A stretch of 52,450 nucleotides of DNA, taken from the NCBI RefSeq assembly GCF_000495475.1, contig NZ_ASGZ01000027.1, forward strand, positions 1 to 52,450, given 5' to 3'. Of this stretch, positions 15,949-24,071 are shown in pieces. The stretch is from Candidatus Halobonum tyrrellensis G22 (GTDB taxonomy: Archaea; Halobacteriota; Halobacteria; Halobacteriales; Haloferacaceae). Position 1 is the first letter of the stretch; every line of letters starts with the position of its first letter. The position numbers and the translations under genes were made by a program. The notes under the pieces are model-generated. The model searched no databases and was not told where the DNA came from. It saw nothing but the letters and a program-made list of their open reading frames with translations.

Positions 15949-16416
15949 TTACGAACCCCAGAAGTTGTCGCGCGAACCCAGCCGCTCCTCCTCTCTCCTG
16001 TCGCGGTTGCTCCGTGTCTCGCCCTCCTCGGCAACCTCGGGTCCGTCCGCGTCGGTCGCGTCGGCGTCCTCGTCGTCGTCCATCGGGAGCTTCTCGACCA
16101 CCTCGACCGCCTTCGCGTGGTTCTGTTTCACCTGGTCGATGCGCACCCGCGCGCGCGTCGGCGGGAGCAGGCCGTCGATCATCACGATGAACCCGTCGTC
16201 GGTCCGGCCGACGCCCGCGCCGCTCTCGTGGATGTCCTCGACGTCGACGACGACTTCCTCGCCGGGCTTGACCGGCTGCTGTTTCAGGTCCGAGATGGGC
16301 ATGTCGTAGCTGTTACACCACTCCGCGCCGCCGCGGTCGCCGTAGTGTTGACAGCCCATCCCCTGGATCCGCTCGGAGAATCGGGGGCACTCGTCCGCGA
16401 GTGGACAGTCCGGCAT
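15949..16416 (-). CDS. TRAM-domain RNA-binding protein with N-terminal Cys cluster, 155 aa
   Basis: Four cysteines (C4, C10, C22 and C34) near the start could bind an iron-sulfur cluster or zinc. The TRAM domain follows at about residues 45-110 (KPGEEVVVDVEDIHESGAGVG, then GFIVMIDGLLPPTRARVRI). TRAM is a small beta barrel that binds RNA, known in tRNA-modifying enzymes and as free-standing archaeal RNA chaperones. The C-terminal third is acidic and disordered (DDDEDADATDADGPEV) and ends SRDNFWGS. A TATA-like GTTTAGG (16440-16446) supports the ATG at 16416. The RNA target is unknown. Confidence 0.9.
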   Translation of the reverse strand: MPDCPLADECPRFSERIQGMGCQHYGDRGGAEWCNSYDMPISDLKQQPVKPGEEVVVDVEDIHESGAGVGRTDDGFIVMIDGLLPPTRARVRIDQVKQNHAKAVEVVEKLPMDDDEDADATDADGPEVAEEGETRSNRDRREEERLGSRDNFWGS

Positions 16417-16567
16417 ACGTCGAGACTAGCCACCACCCGCCTAAACGCTTCCGTCTACGCCCGTCGGGCGGCCGTACGGGGTCTCGGCCCGCCGCTCGGC
16501 CGCGGAGCGGGCGACGGGCGACCCGCCCGAGCGACGGCGTTAACGCCGGGCCGTCCGAACCCGGAGC

Positions 16568-17251
16568 GTGAACCGACGGGTGCCGGAACTGGCGCTGGTG
16601 ACCGGGGTGTTCCTCGCCGTCTCGCTCGGCGGCTTCGCGCTGTGGGCGACCCGCGACGTCTCCCGGTCGCTGCTCGCCGCGGTCGTCCTCCTCTACCCGT
16701 TCGCGCTGTACGCCGTCCGCTACGACGACGACCCGACGACGGTGCTCCCGCCGCGTGCGGTCGGCGCGGCCGGCGCGCTCGCGGCCGCGGCGGTCGTCGC
16801 CGACACCCTCGTGCGCGCGACCGACGCCCCCCTCGCCGCGGCCCTCCGGGGGCTGTTCTTCGGCCTGGTGGTCGCGCTCCCGCCGGTCGCGTACGCCGCC
16901 CGCTACGGCGCGAGGGCCGCCCCGGGCCGCGCCCGCGCGGTCCTCGCCGGGAGCGCGCTCGGCGGCGGCGGACTCGTGTTCGCGGGCGCCGTCGCCGGCT
17001 CCGTGTTCGGTCCCGCGGCGGGGCTGCTGGTCGCGCTCGCGGGCGCGCTGTACGCCCACGAGCACGGCGTCCGCACCGACCGGACGACCAAACTCGCGGG
17101 CGTCGCGGCGGGGCTGCTGCTCGCGGCCGTCGCGCTCGTCGCCGGGCTCTCGGCGGCCGAGTCGCCGCTGGCGTACGTGCTCGCCGCCGTCGCGCTCGTG
17201 CTCGCGCCGGGGACGTACTACGCGCTCACCGTCGAGACGAGCGCCTTCTGA
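16568..17251 (+). CDS. Integral membrane protein, 227 aa
   Basis: The protein is almost entirely hydrophobic, with about seven predicted membrane helices (for example ALVTGVFLAVSLGGFALWA, LLAAVVLLYPFALYAV and AGLLVALAGALYAHEHG). Short loops carry Arg and Asp. No catalytic motif or known transporter signature is visible. It starts at a GTG at 16568, 27 bases after a GTTAACG box (16538-16544), so the transcript should be leaderless. It ends 13 bases before the convergent SWIM gene's stop. The function is unknown. Confidence 0.75.
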   Translation: MNRRVPELALVTGVFLAVSLGGFALWATRDVSRSLLAAVVLLYPFALYAVRYDDDPTTVLPPRAVGAAGALAAAAVVADTLVRATDAPLAAALRGLFFGLVVALPPVAYAARYGARAAPGRARAVLAGSALGGGGLVFAGAVAGSVFGPAAGLLVALAGALYAHEHGVRTDRTTKLAGVAAGLLLAAVALVAGLSAAESPLAYVLAAVALVLAPGTYYALTVETSAF

Positions 17252-17264
17252 GCCGCGGTCGAGG

Positions 17265-17777
17265 TCAGAGGAACTCGTGGACCTCGGAGTACCACATGTC
17301 GTGGTGGTCGACCCGGTCGAGCGCCTCCGCGACGTCGACCGCGAGCGCGTGCCAGCAGCGCTCGTCGGGGTCCGACGGGTCGAGGTTGTACGCCGCGTCC
17401 TCGCAGTCGCAGCCGCCGTCCTCGACGACGTGTTCGGCGCGGTGGCCCACCACCACGGTGAAGTCGCGGTACTGCTTGACCCGTTCCTCGGAGACGGCCT
17501 CGATGGCACGCCGGCCGCGCGCGCCGTGCGTGGAGACGACCGCCTCGACGACCGCCGGGGTGAGTTCGCCCGCCGCCGACAGCGCCGCCCGCCAGTCCTC
17601 GGCGGCGTCGGGAGCGTCCCGGGCGGACCCGTCGCCCCCGGCGTCGCCCGCCCCGGCGGCATCGGCGTCGGCGGCGTCGGCATCGCCCGCCCCGACGGCA
17701 TTGGCGTCGGCGTTCGCGGTGTCACCGGCCGCTCGCCCGCCCCCGGCGTCGACGGCGTCCCCCTCTCCGTGAGTCAC
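17265..17777 (-). CDS. SWIM zinc-finger domain protein, 170 aa
   Basis: A SWIM-type zinc finger lies near the C-terminus: [21 protein letters not shown] gives the CxC...CxH pattern (ends CDC and CWH). SWIM domains bind DNA or protein and are common in single-gene haloarchaeal proteins. The domain is preceded by a helical segment ([32 protein letters not shown]). The first 65 residues are a low-complexity Ala/Asp/Gly tract. GTG 17777 was chosen because a T-rich box (17801-17806) lies about 27 bases before it. The role is unknown. Confidence 0.8.
   Translation of the reverse strand: MTHGEGDAVDAGGGRAAGDTANADANAVGAGDADAADADAAGAGDAGGDGSARDAPDAAEDWRAALSAAGELTPAVVEAVVSTHGARGRRAIEAVSEERVKQYRDFTVVVGHRAEHVVEDGGCDCEDAAYNLDPSDPDERCWHALAVDVAEALDRVDHHDMWYSEVHEFL
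17641..17725. repeat. Low-complexity Ala/Asp-coding repeat inside the SWIM gene
   Basis: The DNA alternates GCGTCGGCG-like triplet groups, encoding an Ala/Asp/Gly run. It is a slippage-prone region that probably varies in length between strains. Confidence 0.7.
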
Positions 17778-17922
17778 ACTTTCACTTCGCTGTCCCCGGG
17801 CAAAACGCTTCGGTCCACACACTGTCGGCCCGGCGTCCGGTCGGCGGTCCGACCGCCGGGGTCGACGACCGGTCGATTCCACGGCGCTTAACCGCGCCAG
17901 CGCCCCACCGTGTAGCAGAACG

Positions 17923-19038
17923 ATGCAGGTCGAGGAGGGCGGCGTGACCGTCGAGGTGGAGAGCGCGCGCGACGGCGCCAGCGAGGGCAGCGGCAGCGAG
18001 GTGTTCTACAACCCCGAGATGGAGTTGAACCGCGACGTGACCGTCGCCGTCCTCCGGGCGTACCCCGACCGCGAGCCGCGCGCGGAGACGTACCTCGACG
18101 CGATGGCCGCCTCGGGCGTCCGCGGGACGCGCGCGGCCGCCGAGGGGTTCGACGTCACCTGCGCCGACGTCGACCCCGACGCGGTGGAACTCGCGGCCCG
18201 GAACCTCGCGCCGTACGACGGCGAGGCGGTCGAACGCGACGCGAACGCGCTGCTCCACGAGTCCTTCTTCGACGTGGTCGACGTCGACCCGTACGGCTCG
18301 CCGATGCCGTTCGCCGACGCCGCCGTCGCGGGCACGCGTAACCTCCTCTGTGTGACTGCGACCGACACCGCGCCGCTGTGCGGCGCCCACTTCGACAGCG
18401 GCGTCCGGCGCTACTCGGCGGTCCCCCGCAACACCGAGTACCACCCCGAGATGGGGCTGCGGGTCCTGCTGTCGGCGCTAGTCCGCCGCGCCGCCGCCCG
18501 CGACAAGGCCGCCACGCCGGTGCTCTCGCACGTCTCCCGGCACTACGTCCGGACGTACCTCGAACTCGACGCGAGCGCCTCCCGCGCGAACCGGGCGGTG
18601 GAGGAACTCGGCCACGTCTACCACTGCCAGGACTGTCTCGAACGGAGCCACGAGTACGGGTTGGTCGCCGACCCGCCCGGCGCCTGTCCCGCCTGCGGCT
18701 CCGACCGCGTGGTGACCGCGGGACCGCTGTGGCTCGGCCCGGTCGCCGACCCCGAGTTCGCGGCCGCGGTCCGCGAGCGGGTGACCGACGACATGGGCGA
18801 GGCGAAGCGCGCGCGGGACACGCTGGAGACGGTGGAGACGGAACTCGACACGCCGACCCACTACGACCAACACCGGCTCACCAAGCTCTGGGGTCGGCCC
18901 GCCGCGGGCATGGACGAGTTCGTCGCCGCGCTCCGCGACGCCGGCTTCGACGCCAGCCGCGCACACTACTCGGGCACCGCGTTCAAGACCGACGCGAGCG
19001 TCGCGGACTGTCGCGACGCGACCGCCGACTTGGGGTGA
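17923..19038 (+). CDS. trm1: tRNA (guanine26-N2)-dimethyltransferase Trm1
   Basis: Trm1 uses S-adenosylmethionine to dimethylate G26 of tRNA. The 371-residue length is usual for archaeal Trm1. The N-terminal half is the Rossmann methyltransferase ([19 protein letters not shown] start, [14 protein letters not shown] and VDVDPYGSP motifs). The C-terminal half carries a zinc site (CQDC about residue 235 and CPAC about 255) and the tRNA-binding segment ([20 protein letters not shown]). A CTTAACC box (17885-17891) precedes the ATG by about 35 bases. It stands as a single gene upstream of the YihY pair. Confidence 0.95.
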   Translation: MQVEEGGVTVEVESARDGASEGSGSEVFYNPEMELNRDVTVAVLRAYPDREPRAETYLDAMAASGVRGTRAAAEGFDVTCADVDPDAVELAARNLAPYDGEAVERDANALLHESFFDVVDVDPYGSPMPFADAAVAGTRNLLCVTATDTAPLCGAHFDSGVRRYSAVPRNTEYHPEMGLRVLLSALVRRAAARDKAATPVLSHVSRHYVRTYLELDASASRANRAVEELGHVYHCQDCLERSHEYGLVADPPGACPACGSDRVVTAGPLWLGPVADPEFAAAVRERVTDDMGEAKRARDTLETVETELDTPTHYDQHRLTKLWGRPAAGMDEFVAALRDAGFDASRAHYSGTAFKTDASVADCRDATADLG

Positions 19039-19136
19039 GGGGTCGACCCGACGAGGGGTTAGTCGGGACCCACCCGGTAAGTAAGGGATGGCGAGCGGCC
19101 GCGACGTTCTTTCGTCTCCGTCCCTACAGCGTCCCC

Positions 19137-20090
19137 GTGTCGAACGACGGGACGTCCGAACTCGTGCGCGACGACCCCCCGAGCGACCGCGCGGACGCCG
19201 CCGAGGGCGACCCCGGGGAGCACGGGAGCCGGGCCGACGCCGCGAGCGGCGGGGTCGACCCGGGTCGGACCTCGGTCGGCGTCCCGTCGAGCGACGACGC
19301 GGACGACCTGCACGGGGCGGGCACGCTCAAGCGGATGTACGTCGCGGTCCGCCGGGCGGACGTGACGTTCATCGCCGGGAGCCTGGCGTACCACAGCATC
19401 GTCGCGGTGCTCCCCGCGGTGGTGTTCGCCTTCGTCGCGCTGTTCGAACTCAGCGGGGAGGTGGTCGCGCGGAACGCGGTCGCGGTCGCCGGCGACGTGC
19501 TCACGCCGGTCGGCCGGACGTTCCTCCGCGACGCGCTGACGGACGTCTCCCGGCGCCGCGGCATCCTGGTGGTGTCGGTCGGGCTGATGTGTTTCGCCGC
19601 GGTCCAACTGTTCCGCGGGTTCGACCGTGCGTTCGCCGCGGTGTACGGCGCCGAGGAGCGGGGGGCGCTCAACAAGGCCACCGACGCGGTGTACGCCTTC
19701 CTGGTGGGGTCGCTCGGCGTCGCCGCGGTGCTCATCGCCGGCGGCACGCTGTCGGTGTACGCCAACGCGAACACCTCGCTCGCGCACGTCGCCGTCCCGG
19801 CGGGCGTGTTCGCGCTCTCGGTGGCGACGCTGTGGCCGCTGTACCACGGGCTACCCGCGGTGAAGACGACGTGGCGCGAGACGCTCCCGGGGACGGTGTT
19901 CACCGCGACCGGGTGGGCGGTCGCGGGCGCCGGGTTCGGGCTGTACGCCGCCAGCGACGCCGCTGTCGGCATCTACGGCGTGCTCGGCGGGCTGGCGCTC
20001 CTCCTGCTGTGGTTCTACGTCGCACACGTACTGTTGCTCGTCGGCGCCGCGCTCAACGCCGTCGCCGCGGGCCGGATCGGCGGCGAGTAG
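19137..20090 (+). CDS. YihY/BrkB-family membrane protein (first of a tandem pair)
   Basis: The protein has 317 residues. About 60 acidic, low-complexity residues (SNDGTSELVRDDPPSDRADA and on) precede a membrane block of about six helices (FIAGSLAYHSIVAVLPAVVFAFVALFEL through LLLLWFYVAHVLLLVGAALNAV), the layout of the YihY/BrkB family once called ribonuclease BN. The modern view is that they are envelope or transport proteins and not nucleases. The GTG at 19137 is preceded by a T-rich box near 19107-19113. A paralogue follows 98 bases downstream. The long acidic N-terminal tail is cytoplasmic or disordered and unusual in this family. Confidence 0.85.
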   Translation: MSNDGTSELVRDDPPSDRADAAEGDPGEHGSRADAASGGVDPGRTSVGVPSSDDADDLHGAGTLKRMYVAVRRADVTFIAGSLAYHSIVAVLPAVVFAFVALFELSGEVVARNAVAVAGDVLTPVGRTFLRDALTDVSRRRGILVVSVGLMCFAAVQLFRGFDRAFAAVYGAEERGALNKATDAVYAFLVGSLGVAAVLIAGGTLSVYANANTSLAHVAVPAGVFALSVATLWPLYHGLPAVKTTWRETLPGTVFTATGWAVAGAGFGLYAASDAAVGIYGVLGGLALLLLWFYVAHVLLLVGAALNAVAAGRIGGE

Positions 20091-20188
20091 CCCCGGGCGG
20101 CCGACTCGGCCGCCGCGGGTCGGCGCGGTCGGCGACCGATACTCGGGGTGCCAGTGGATTCTTGGTCGACTCCGGCGAACGGTCCGGC

Positions 20189-21511
20189 GTGTCATCGCAG
20201 TCCGCCGACGCCGGTCGGGTCGGGAACGCCATCGGACTCGTGCGGCGGGTCGTCTCCGAGACGAGCGACCAGGACGTGACGTTCCTCGCGGCCGCCGTCG
20301 CCTACTACGCGTTCGTCTCGCTGTTTCCCGCGGCGGTGCTCGCGCTCGTCGTCGCCACCGCCGTCGGCGGCGAACAACTCGCCACCGTCGTGCTCGCCGC
20401 GAGCGACGACGTCCTCACCGAGACCGGCCAGGCGCTGTTGATCAACACGCTCCAGAGCGGCGGGTGGGAGGGGGCGACGGTCATCAGCCTCCTGTTGACG
20501 CTGTGGGGGACGCTCAAGGTGTTCCGCGGCATCGACACCGCGTTCGTCAAGATATACGGCGCGGTCGAGTCCGCCTCCATCGTCGACCAGATCAAGGACT
20601 CGCTCGTGGTCGCCGTCTCCATCGGCGCGAGCTTCCTCGCGATGGTGGTGATGGGGAGCGTGCTCGCGGCGCTCAACCTCGACGTGGTACTCGAACTCCT
20701 CGGCGTGCTCGTCCTGCCGGCCGTGTTGAGCGCGGCGTTCCTCCCGATGTACTACTTCTTCCCCGAGCCCCGGGTGAGCGTCCGCGAGGTACTGCCGGGG
20801 GCGATGTTCGCCGGCGTCGGGTGGACGCTGCTGCAGGCGGGGTTTCAGGCGTACGTCAACTACCAGAGCGCGAGCGGGGGTGGCCAGGTCGAACTGTACG
20901 GCGTGGTCGGTGCGGTCCTGCTTCTGGTGACGTGGCTCTACTTCGGCGCCATCGTCGTCCTCGTCGGGGTGGTCGTGAACGTCACCCTCGCCGACGACAA
21001 GGGCGTCGGCTTCGACGCGGGCGCACCCGGTCTCGGCGGCCGGCCGGCGACCGACGGACGCGGCGGCGCCGCCCGAGACCGGCACGGTAAAGGGCTCGCC
21101 GCGTATGCGCGTCAACACATGAGCGAGGACGAACGCGAGGACGGCCCCGCGCCGGATCTCTCCGAACTGGACCGGCAGGTCGCCGAACTGCGGGCGGACC
21201 TCGACGACATCGACGACCGGACCGTCGAGAAGCCCGCGCTCGAAGACGAACTGAAGCGGTACGTCCGCTCGCGGATGCGCCGCGGACACGCCCGCGGCTG
21301 GGGTCCCTACCTCGTGTTGCTGTACGGCGTCGTCCTCACGCTCGGCGCGTTCGCGTGGCTCGACGGCTGGTTCGCCATCGGCGCGATGCTCATCCTGTTC
21401 CTCTCGACGCTGGGACTGTACGTCCTGTTCGTCCTCGCGGGCATCGGTCTCAACCTGATCGACGTGCCCGGCAAGGCCATCGACGCGGTCCGCAAGCGCC
21501 GCGGGCAGTAA
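20189..21511 (+). CDS. YihY/BrkB-family membrane protein fused in frame to a second small membrane protein
   Basis: Residues 1-285 form the YihY/BrkB core (VTFLAAAVAYYAFVSLFPAA, LLTLWGTLKVFRGIDTAFVK and VTWLYFGAIVVLVGVVVNV). No stop codon separates it from a C-terminal domain that has a coiled-coil segment (LDRQVAELRADLDDIDDR), a basic helix and two membrane helices. That second part is typically a separate protein, and an ATG preceded by a TATA-like box exists at 21119 (next entry). As drawn the product has 440 residues. The GTG at 20189 is the first good start; TTG 20162 is possible. The linker is Gly/Arg-rich (GGRPATDGRGGAARDRHGKG). Confidence 0.65.
   Translation: MSSQSADAGRVGNAIGLVRRVVSETSDQDVTFLAAAVAYYAFVSLFPAAVLALVVATAVGGEQLATVVLAASDDVLTETGQALLINTLQSGGWEGATVISLLLTLWGTLKVFRGIDTAFVKIYGAVESASIVDQIKDSLVVAVSIGASFLAMVVMGSVLAALNLDVVLELLGVLVLPAVLSAAFLPMYYFFPEPRVSVREVLPGAMFAGVGWTLLQAGFQAYVNYQSASGGGQVELYGVVGAVLLLVTWLYFGAIVVLVGVVVNVTLADDKGVGFDAGAPGLGGRPATDGRGGAARDRHGKGLAAYARQHMSEDEREDGPAPDLSELDRQVAELRADLDDIDDRTVEKPALEDELKRYVRSRMRRGHARGWGPYLVLLYGVVLTLGAFAWLDGWFAIGAMLILFLSTLGLYVLFVLAGIGLNLIDVPGKAIDAVRKRRGQ
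21119..21511 (+). CDS. Possible separate gene: coiled-coil membrane protein, 130 aa
   Basis: The second half of the preceding frame could be its own leaderless gene starting at ATG 21119, with a GGTAAAGGG box (21086-21094) about 28 bases upstream. The product begins SEDEREDGPAPDLSELDRQ, has a coiled coil and a basic segment (YVRSRMRRGHARGWGPY), and two helices (YLVLLYGVVLTLGAFAWL and IGAMLILFLSTLGLYVLFVL). The same frame as the upstream gene and the missing stop make both readings possible. Both products may exist. Confidence 0.5.
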   Translation: MSEDEREDGPAPDLSELDRQVAELRADLDDIDDRTVEKPALEDELKRYVRSRMRRGHARGWGPYLVLLYGVVLTLGAFAWLDGWFAIGAMLILFLSTLGLYVLFVLAGIGLNLIDVPGKAIDAVRKRRGQ

Positions 21512-21768
21512 CGACGCGGACACCGCGGGTCGGCGTTCCCGCCGGCGCGCTCACCGCCTCCCGACGTGCCGGCGGACCGACCTGTATCTCCTCGACGTCC
21601 ACGCGACGGAGGCGAGAGCCGACCCGGAGACCGCGTTCGGCACCACTCGCGGAGTCGGCGCGGGCGGAGTCGACCGAGGACCGACCGGTCGCTCGTCGAC
21701 GCGGGTGAAAAATGCGAAGCCGGGAGGACGAGAGGACGGAAGGCGGGTCCCGACCGGTCGCGCCGAAC

Positions 21769-23145
21769 TCAGTACGTCTCGAGGTACTGGTCGAGTTCCC
21801 AGTCGGAGACCTCGACGCGGTACTCGTCGTACTCGGCCGTCTTGGCCTCGACGAACTTCTCGCTGATGTGGTCGCCGAGCGCCTCCTGGACCGCCTCGTC
21901 CGACTCGAACTCGTCGATCGCCTCGCCGAGGTTCGACGGCAGGGTGGTGATGCCGTACTCCTCGCGCTTCTGTTCGTCGAACTCGTAGATGTTCTCGCGG
22001 ACGGGGTCGTCACACTCCAGCCCCTGCTCGATGCCGTCGAGACCGGCGGTGATCAGCGCCGCGAACGCGAGGTACGGGTTACACGAGGGGTCGGGGAAGC
22101 GCGCCTCGATCCGGGAGGCCGCCGGGATCCGCGCGGCGGGCTTGCGGATCAGCGCCGAGCGGTTGCGGTCGGACCACGCGACGTAGACGGGCGCCTCGTA
22201 GCCGGGCACCAGCCGCTTGTAGGAGTTGACGGTCGGGTTGGTGACGGCCGCGATCGCGGGCGCGTGTTCGAGGATCCCCGCGATGAACTGTTTGGCGGTC
22301 TCGCTCAGGTTGAACTCGTCGTCCTCGTCGTGGAACGCGTTCTCGCCGTCCTCGGTCGACAGCGAGATGTGGGTGTGCATGCCCGACCCGTTGATCCGGG
22401 CGATCGGCTTGGGCATGAACGTCGCGTGGAGGTCGTGTTGGGCCGCGATCGCGCGGACGACCGTCCGGAAGGTGCCGACGTTGTCCGCCGTCGAGAGCGC
22501 GTCGTCGTACTCGAAGTTGATCTCGTGTTGCCCCTGGGCCACCTCGTGGTGGCTGGCCTCGATGTCGAAGCCCATGTCCTCGAGGCCGTAGATGATGTCG
22601 CGGCGGACGTCGCTCGCGAGGTCCTTCGGCGCGAGGTCGAAGTAGCCGCCCGCGTCGTTGGTCTTCGTGGTGGCGCGGCCGTCCTCGTCCTCCTCGAACA
22701 GGAAGAACTCGGGTTCGGGCGCGGCGTTGACCTCGAAGCCCATCTCCTCGGCGCGGTCGAGGACGCTCTTGAGCACGCCCCGCGGGTCGCCCTCGAACGG
22801 TTCGCCGGTCGACGTGTCCATCACGTCACAGATGAGGCGCGCGGCGCCGCCGCCCTCCTCGCGCGTCCGCCACGGCAGGACCGCGAACGTCTCGGGGTCG
22901 GGTTTGAGCCGCATGTCCGACTCCTGGATCCGGACGAAGCCGTCGATCGACGACCCGTCGAAGTAGATACCCTCGGTGAACGCCTTCTCCGCCTGCGTCG
23001 CCGGAACCGAGACGTTCTTGACCGTCCCGAGAATGTCGGTGAACTGGAGTCGGAGGAAGTCGATCCCCTTCTCCTCGATCTGGTCGATCACACGCTGCTC
23101 CTCTTCGCTTAGCCCGCCATCGGGTGTCACCGTGTCGTCTGTCAT
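21769..23145 (-). CDS. glnA: Glutamine synthetase (type I)
   Basis: The enzyme condenses glutamate and ammonia to glutamine with ATP in the cytoplasm. The 458-residue protein has the beta-grasp N-terminal domain ([18 protein letters not shown]-type sequence, here [17 protein letters not shown]) and catalytic residues in [25 protein letters not shown] and [19 protein letters not shown], then [16 protein letters not shown] with the substrate-binding Arg. ATG 23145 was chosen: an ATG at 23172 lies only about 7 bases from the TATA box (23177-23184), before the expected transcription start. The divergent lrp gene and its promoter lie within 126 bases, suggesting control by that regulator. Confidence 0.96.
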   Translation of the reverse strand: MTDDTVTPDGGLSEEEQRVIDQIEEKGIDFLRLQFTDILGTVKNVSVPATQAEKAFTEGIYFDGSSIDGFVRIQESDMRLKPDPETFAVLPWRTREEGGGAARLICDVMDTSTGEPFEGDPRGVLKSVLDRAEEMGFEVNAAPEPEFFLFEEDEDGRATTKTNDAGGYFDLAPKDLASDVRRDIIYGLEDMGFDIEASHHEVAQGQHEINFEYDDALSTADNVGTFRTVVRAIAAQHDLHATFMPKPIARINGSGMHTHISLSTEDGENAFHDEDDEFNLSETAKQFIAGILEHAPAIAAVTNPTVNSYKRLVPGYEAPVYVAWSDRNRSALIRKPAARIPAASRIEARFPDPSCNPYLAFAALITAGLDGIEQGLECDDPVRENIYEFDEQKREEYGITTLPSNLGEAIDEFESDEAVQEALGDHISEKFVEAKTAEYDEYRVEVSDWELDQYLETY

Positions 23146-23176
23146 GTTCTCGAACGACTGTCCGATACACATCCAC

Positions 23177-23184
23177 TATAAAAT
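23177..23184 (-). promoter_or_regulatory. TATA box of glnA
   Basis: The minus strand reads ATTTTATA, centred 35 bases before the ATG at 23145, giving a leader of about 8 bases. It rules out ATG 23172. Confidence 0.6.
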
Positions 23185-23235
23185 CCTTGTCGGTACGTGC
23201 AAGCGTCCGCTCGGGTGAGAGTGAGTGGACATTCG

Positions 23236-23247
23236 TTAAATTATAAT
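23236..23247 (+). promoter_or_regulatory. TATA box and 8-bp palindrome upstream of lrp
   Basis: TTAAATTATAAT (23236-23247) stands 27 or so bases before the lrp ATG (23272), and its last eight bases, ATTATAAT, are a perfect palindrome. It could be both core promoter and regulator-binding site. Confidence 0.55.
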
Positions 23248-23271
23248 GGGTGGAGGTAGTGCCGGCGTGTA

Positions 23272-23736
23272 ATGACGTACGAAAATCTCGACGCCCAACT
23301 CGTCAACGCCCTGCTCGGAAACGGACGCGCGAGCCTCCGCAGTCTCGCCGAAGAGCTCGACGTCTCCGTGACCACCGTCTCCAACCACCTCCGTGACCTG
23401 GAGTCGGAGGGCGTCGTCCAGGGGTACACCCCGCGGGTCAACTACGACCGCCTGGGGTACGACGTGACCGCCATCGTCCAGTTGAAGGTGGAGGGCGACG
23501 CCCTGCCCGAGATCACCGACCGTCTGGAGGAGCAAAAACAGATGGTGTCCGTCTACGAGGTGACGGGCGACTACGACGTGATAGCGATCGGGAAGTTCCT
23601 CGACACCGACGACATGAACGACGGGATCAAGGGACTGCTGTCGGACGTCGACATCCGCGAGACCAACACCTCGGTCGTGCTCAACACCGTCGTCGAGAAC
23701 GCCCAGTTCGAACTCGACGTCGACGAGGAGGAGTGA
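23272..23736 (+). CDS. lrp: Lrp/AsnC-family transcription regulator
   Basis: The 154-residue protein has the Lrp layout. The N-terminal winged helix-turn-helix is about residues 5-50 ([37 protein letters not shown]) and the C-terminal RAM ligand domain follows (about 65-145, [32 protein letters not shown]). The acidic end (ELDVDEEE) is haloarchaeal. In Lrp family members RAM binds amino acids and controls oligomerisation. It is divergent from glnA with a shared 126-base region, the arrangement of haloarchaeal lrp-glnA pairs. The ligand is probably glutamine-related, but this is inference. Confidence 0.93.
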   Translation: MTYENLDAQLVNALLGNGRASLRSLAEELDVSVTTVSNHLRDLESEGVVQGYTPRVNYDRLGYDVTAIVQLKVEGDALPEITDRLEEQKQMVSVYEVTGDYDVIAIGKFLDTDDMNDGIKGLLSDVDIRETNTSVVLNTVVENAQFELDVDEEE

Positions 23737-23792
23737 GTCGAGGGCGAGACTGCGGTCGGCGGGGGGATGAGCGCCGGAGAACCGGCGCGCCG

Positions 23793-23945
23793 CTACGCCA
23801 GGTGGTCGGTGACGTCGTCCATGTCCGTCCGGCAGAACGGACAGCGATAGCGCGTCGAGAAGCCGCCTGACTGCGCCGTCGTCTTCGCTTCGAGTTCGTG
23901 CATCCCGATGTGGCGGCCGCAGTCCGGACAGGTGACCTTCGGCAC
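23793..23945 (-). CDS. Zinc-ribbon microprotein, 50 aa
   Basis: A two-Cys-pair zinc ribbon occupies nearly the whole protein: CPDCGRHIG near the start and CPFCRTDMDD near the end (C6, C9, C35, C38). The middle is a short charged loop. It ends DVTDHLA. The GTG at 23945 is the only start: an in-frame TAA lies upstream, and a CTTTAT box (23971-23976) is 27 bases before it. Such microproteins are common in haloarchaea and can act in regulation or RNA biology. It is convergent with lrp, with 56 bases between stops. The function is unknown. Confidence 0.8.
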   Translation of the reverse strand: MPKVTCPDCGRHIGMHELEAKTTAQSGGFSTRYRCPFCRTDMDDVTDHLA

Positions 23946-23970
23946 GAGCGTGACACACGGTTACACGGTC

Positions 23971-23976
23971 ATAAAG
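23971..23976 (-). promoter_or_regulatory. TATA-like box of the 50-residue zinc-ribbon gene
   Basis: CTTTAT on the minus strand is centred 28 bases before GTG 23945 and supports this short gene. Confidence 0.5.
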
Positions 23977-24071
23977 CTCCCGGAGGGAATTACGAGGGAA
24001 ACGTATTAGTGTAACGGCCTTTCGGGCCGGTTCGGTCGCCCGGTGGGCTCCGCGCGGCCGCGTTCGGCGGG

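Noticed and set aside
23146-23172. An extended N-terminus of glutamine synthetase from ATG 23172
   Set aside because: That codon is only about 7 bases from the TATA box, before the expected transcription start.
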